Below are positions 5,820 through 6,583 of a DNA stretch of 6,583 nt, piece by piece; positions within the stretch are counted from its first letter, which is position 1, and every line of letters starts with the position of its first letter. Below the pieces are notes generated by a model. It had not been told where the DNA came from. It saw only the letters and a program-made list of their open reading frames with translations, and ran no database searches. Source of the DNA: an uncultured Opitutia bacterium (GTDB lineage: Bacteria; Verrucomicrobiota; Verrucomicrobiia; Opitutales; UBA953); NCBI GenBank assembly GCA_903853185.1, contig CAINSX010000305.1, forward strand, positions 1 through 6,583. The letters are read 5' to 3'. The position numbers and the translations under genes were made by a program.

Positions 5820-5944
5820 GATGGTCGGAGACGGACGGCACAGTTAATTTATGACTACATTAGTTAAGATAACAGGATTAGAAGTCGAGCCTATTCAATT
5901 CTGCAGAGTTAAACACCTAAACTACTTATAATGAACTGTTTGTA
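5820..5944. other. AT-rich intergenic region upstream of the ABC importer operon
   Basis: This 125-bp gap lies between the end of the Nramp gene and the start of the binding-protein gene, both on the minus strand, and is visibly richer in A and T than anything else here. It is the natural place for the importer promoter. I see no hairpin followed by a T-run that would terminate the Nramp transcript and no riboswitch I recognise. AGTTAA occurs three times on the plus strand, at 5842, 5862 and 5907; the first two are exactly 20 bp apart, about two helical turns, which could be a binding site for a regulator or simple AT-rich chance. Confidence 0.5.
5869..5898 (-). promoter_or_regulatory. Tentative promoter of the ABC importer operon
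   Basis: Read on the minus strand, TTGAAT (complement of 5893-5898) is followed after 18 bp by TGTTAT (complement of 5869-5874), each matching four of six consensus bases. A transcript from here would have a leader of roughly 40 bases before the binding-protein ATG. Other weak combinations exist in this AT-rich stretch, so this is only the best candidate by eye. Confidence 0.25.
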
Positions 5945-6583
5945 TCAAAAAGCCCCGACGACGAACCATAAACTAGCCCCGACGACCAGGGCCGTGGCGA
6001 CCCAACCCAGCGTGCTTATCCAGCGCGGAGCGACAAAAGCTCCCATCAATGAGGCGTCCGCCGTCATACGGACGAGCGGCCAACAGGCGAAGCCCAGTTG
6101 CAGGCTCAGGATGACCTGACTCCAGATAAGCAAGGTCTCCACCCTGCCCTCCCCGGCCAGGCCGATGACGAGTAATGCCGGGATGAGTGCCGCGACCCGC
6201 GTTGAGGCACGCACGATCCAGCCCGGGCTCTTCACCTTGAGGAAGCCTTCGAGGACAATCTGACCGGCCATGGTGCCGGTGATGGTCGCGTTCTGGCCGG
6301 AGGCGAGCAGCGCGACCGCGAAGAGCGTGCCGGCGAAAGTCGCCCCTAACACACCGTCCAGCAGCCTATGCGCCTCGCGGATATCCGTGACGGCTTCTGG
6401 TCGCCCATGAAAAGCGGCGGCGCTGAGCACCAGCAGACCAGCGTTGACGAAGAACGCCAAGCTGAGCGCGAGCGTGGAGTCATAGGTCGCGAAGCGCATC
6501 GCCTCGCGCCGCGACTTTTCATCCGCGCCGAAATCGCGTGAACCAACGATCGACGAATGGAGATAAAGGTTATGCGGCATGAC
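5945..6583 (-). CDS. mntH: Nramp-family divalent metal/H+ symporter MntH (C-terminal part, cut by the right edge)
   Basis: The 212 visible residues are the C-terminal half of an Nramp transporter, an inner-membrane importer of Mn2+ (and Fe2+) driven by protons. The visible part opens at the metal-binding helix 6 motif VMPHNLYLHSS, whose Met and His are the classic selectivity and transport residues. The consensus transport signature follows as ASGQNATITGTMAGQIVLEGF, and then SQVILSLQLGFACWPL with a Gly where many homologues have Pro. Further helices lie near residues 34-56, 127-143 and 189-209 of the fragment. The frame stays open through the last base, so the true start and helix 1 (with its DPGN motif) lie beyond the window; the first visible ATG is internal. 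The stop at 5945-5947 is followed by the AT-rich gap. Retention of the Met in MPH argues against the Nramp-related magnesium transporters. Confidence 0.93.
   Translation of the reverse strand, partial: VMPHNLYLHSSIVGSRDFGADEKSRREAMRFATYDSTLALSLAFFVNAGLLVLSAAAFHGRPEAVTDIREAHRLLDGVLGATFAGTLFAVALLASGQNATITGTMAGQIVLEGFLKVKSPGWIVRASTRVAALIPALLVIGLAGEGRVETLLIWSQVILSLQLGFACWPLVRMTADASLMGAFVAPRWISTLGWVATALVVGASLWFVVGAF

Noticed and set aside
5927..5942. Perfect TATAAT on the plus strand running into an ATG at 5931
   Set aside because: The reading frame that follows is antisense to the Nramp gene, no -35 lies 16-18 bp upstream, and AT-rich DNA makes such a hexamer likely by chance.
5951..5986. 12-bp direct repeat AGCCCCGACGAC (5951-5962 and 5975-5986)
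   Set aside because: It lies within the Nramp coding end, in frame, and encodes VVGA twice in the last transmembrane helix; hydrophobic low complexity explains it.
6346..6580. Start of the Nramp gene at the Met of the MPHN motif
   Set aside because: The preceding codon is Val, matching the family consensus VMPHN, and the frame remains open to the edge, so this Met is internal to a longer gene.

Overview
The window reads as a compact bacterial chromosome segment with high GC, strong GC bias at third codon positions, very short intergenic gaps and mostly missing Shine-Dalgarno sequences. The secreted MsrB with the extra N-terminal segment seen in planctomycete/verrucomicrobial homologues, and the lysine-rich tail on Obg, point to the PVC group, probably Verrucomicrobiota (Opitutae-like). 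This placement is recalled from family resemblance, not from a search. I see no mobile elements, CRISPR arrays, rRNA or tRNA.

Layout, left to right. (1) 1-81 is the last 26 codons of an unidentified plus-strand gene. It converges, with 2 bp between stop codons, on a minus-strand six-helix membrane protein of unknown function (84-782). (2) A 104-bp divergent gap carries a possible promoter for a plus-strand pair: an A-type Fe-S carrier (887-1204) and an exported methionine sulfoxide reductase B (1209-1826). (3) One base later the minus-strand block ends. In transcription order it is: substrate-binding protein (5819-4803), ABC ATPase (4757-3954), ABC permease (3957-3187), then the GTPase Obg (3132-1828). 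(4) Upstream of the binding protein is a 125-bp AT-rich gap with probable regulatory sequence. (5) Beyond it lies the C-terminal part of an Nramp/MntH metal transporter (5945 to the right edge, minus strand).

The three ABC genes form a complete importer of the nitrate/sulfonate/taurine class: secreted binding protein, inner-membrane permease and cytoplasmic ATPase. The ATPase and permease overlap by 4 bp, and the permease has the only textbook ribosome binding site in the window. No sulfonate- or nitrate-using enzyme is present to fix the substrate. The Fe-S carrier, the methionine sulfoxide repair enzyme and the manganese transporter are each compatible with redox homeostasis, but only the first two are likely co-transcribed.

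The most notable features are the roughly 95-residue histone-H1-like basic tail on Obg where other Obg proteins carry an OCT or acidic tail, an 11-bp-arm palindrome centred on the single base between the convergent msrB and obg stop codons, and a small hairpin next to the obg start codon. I found no convincing unknown multi-gene system; most of the window is housekeeping and transport.
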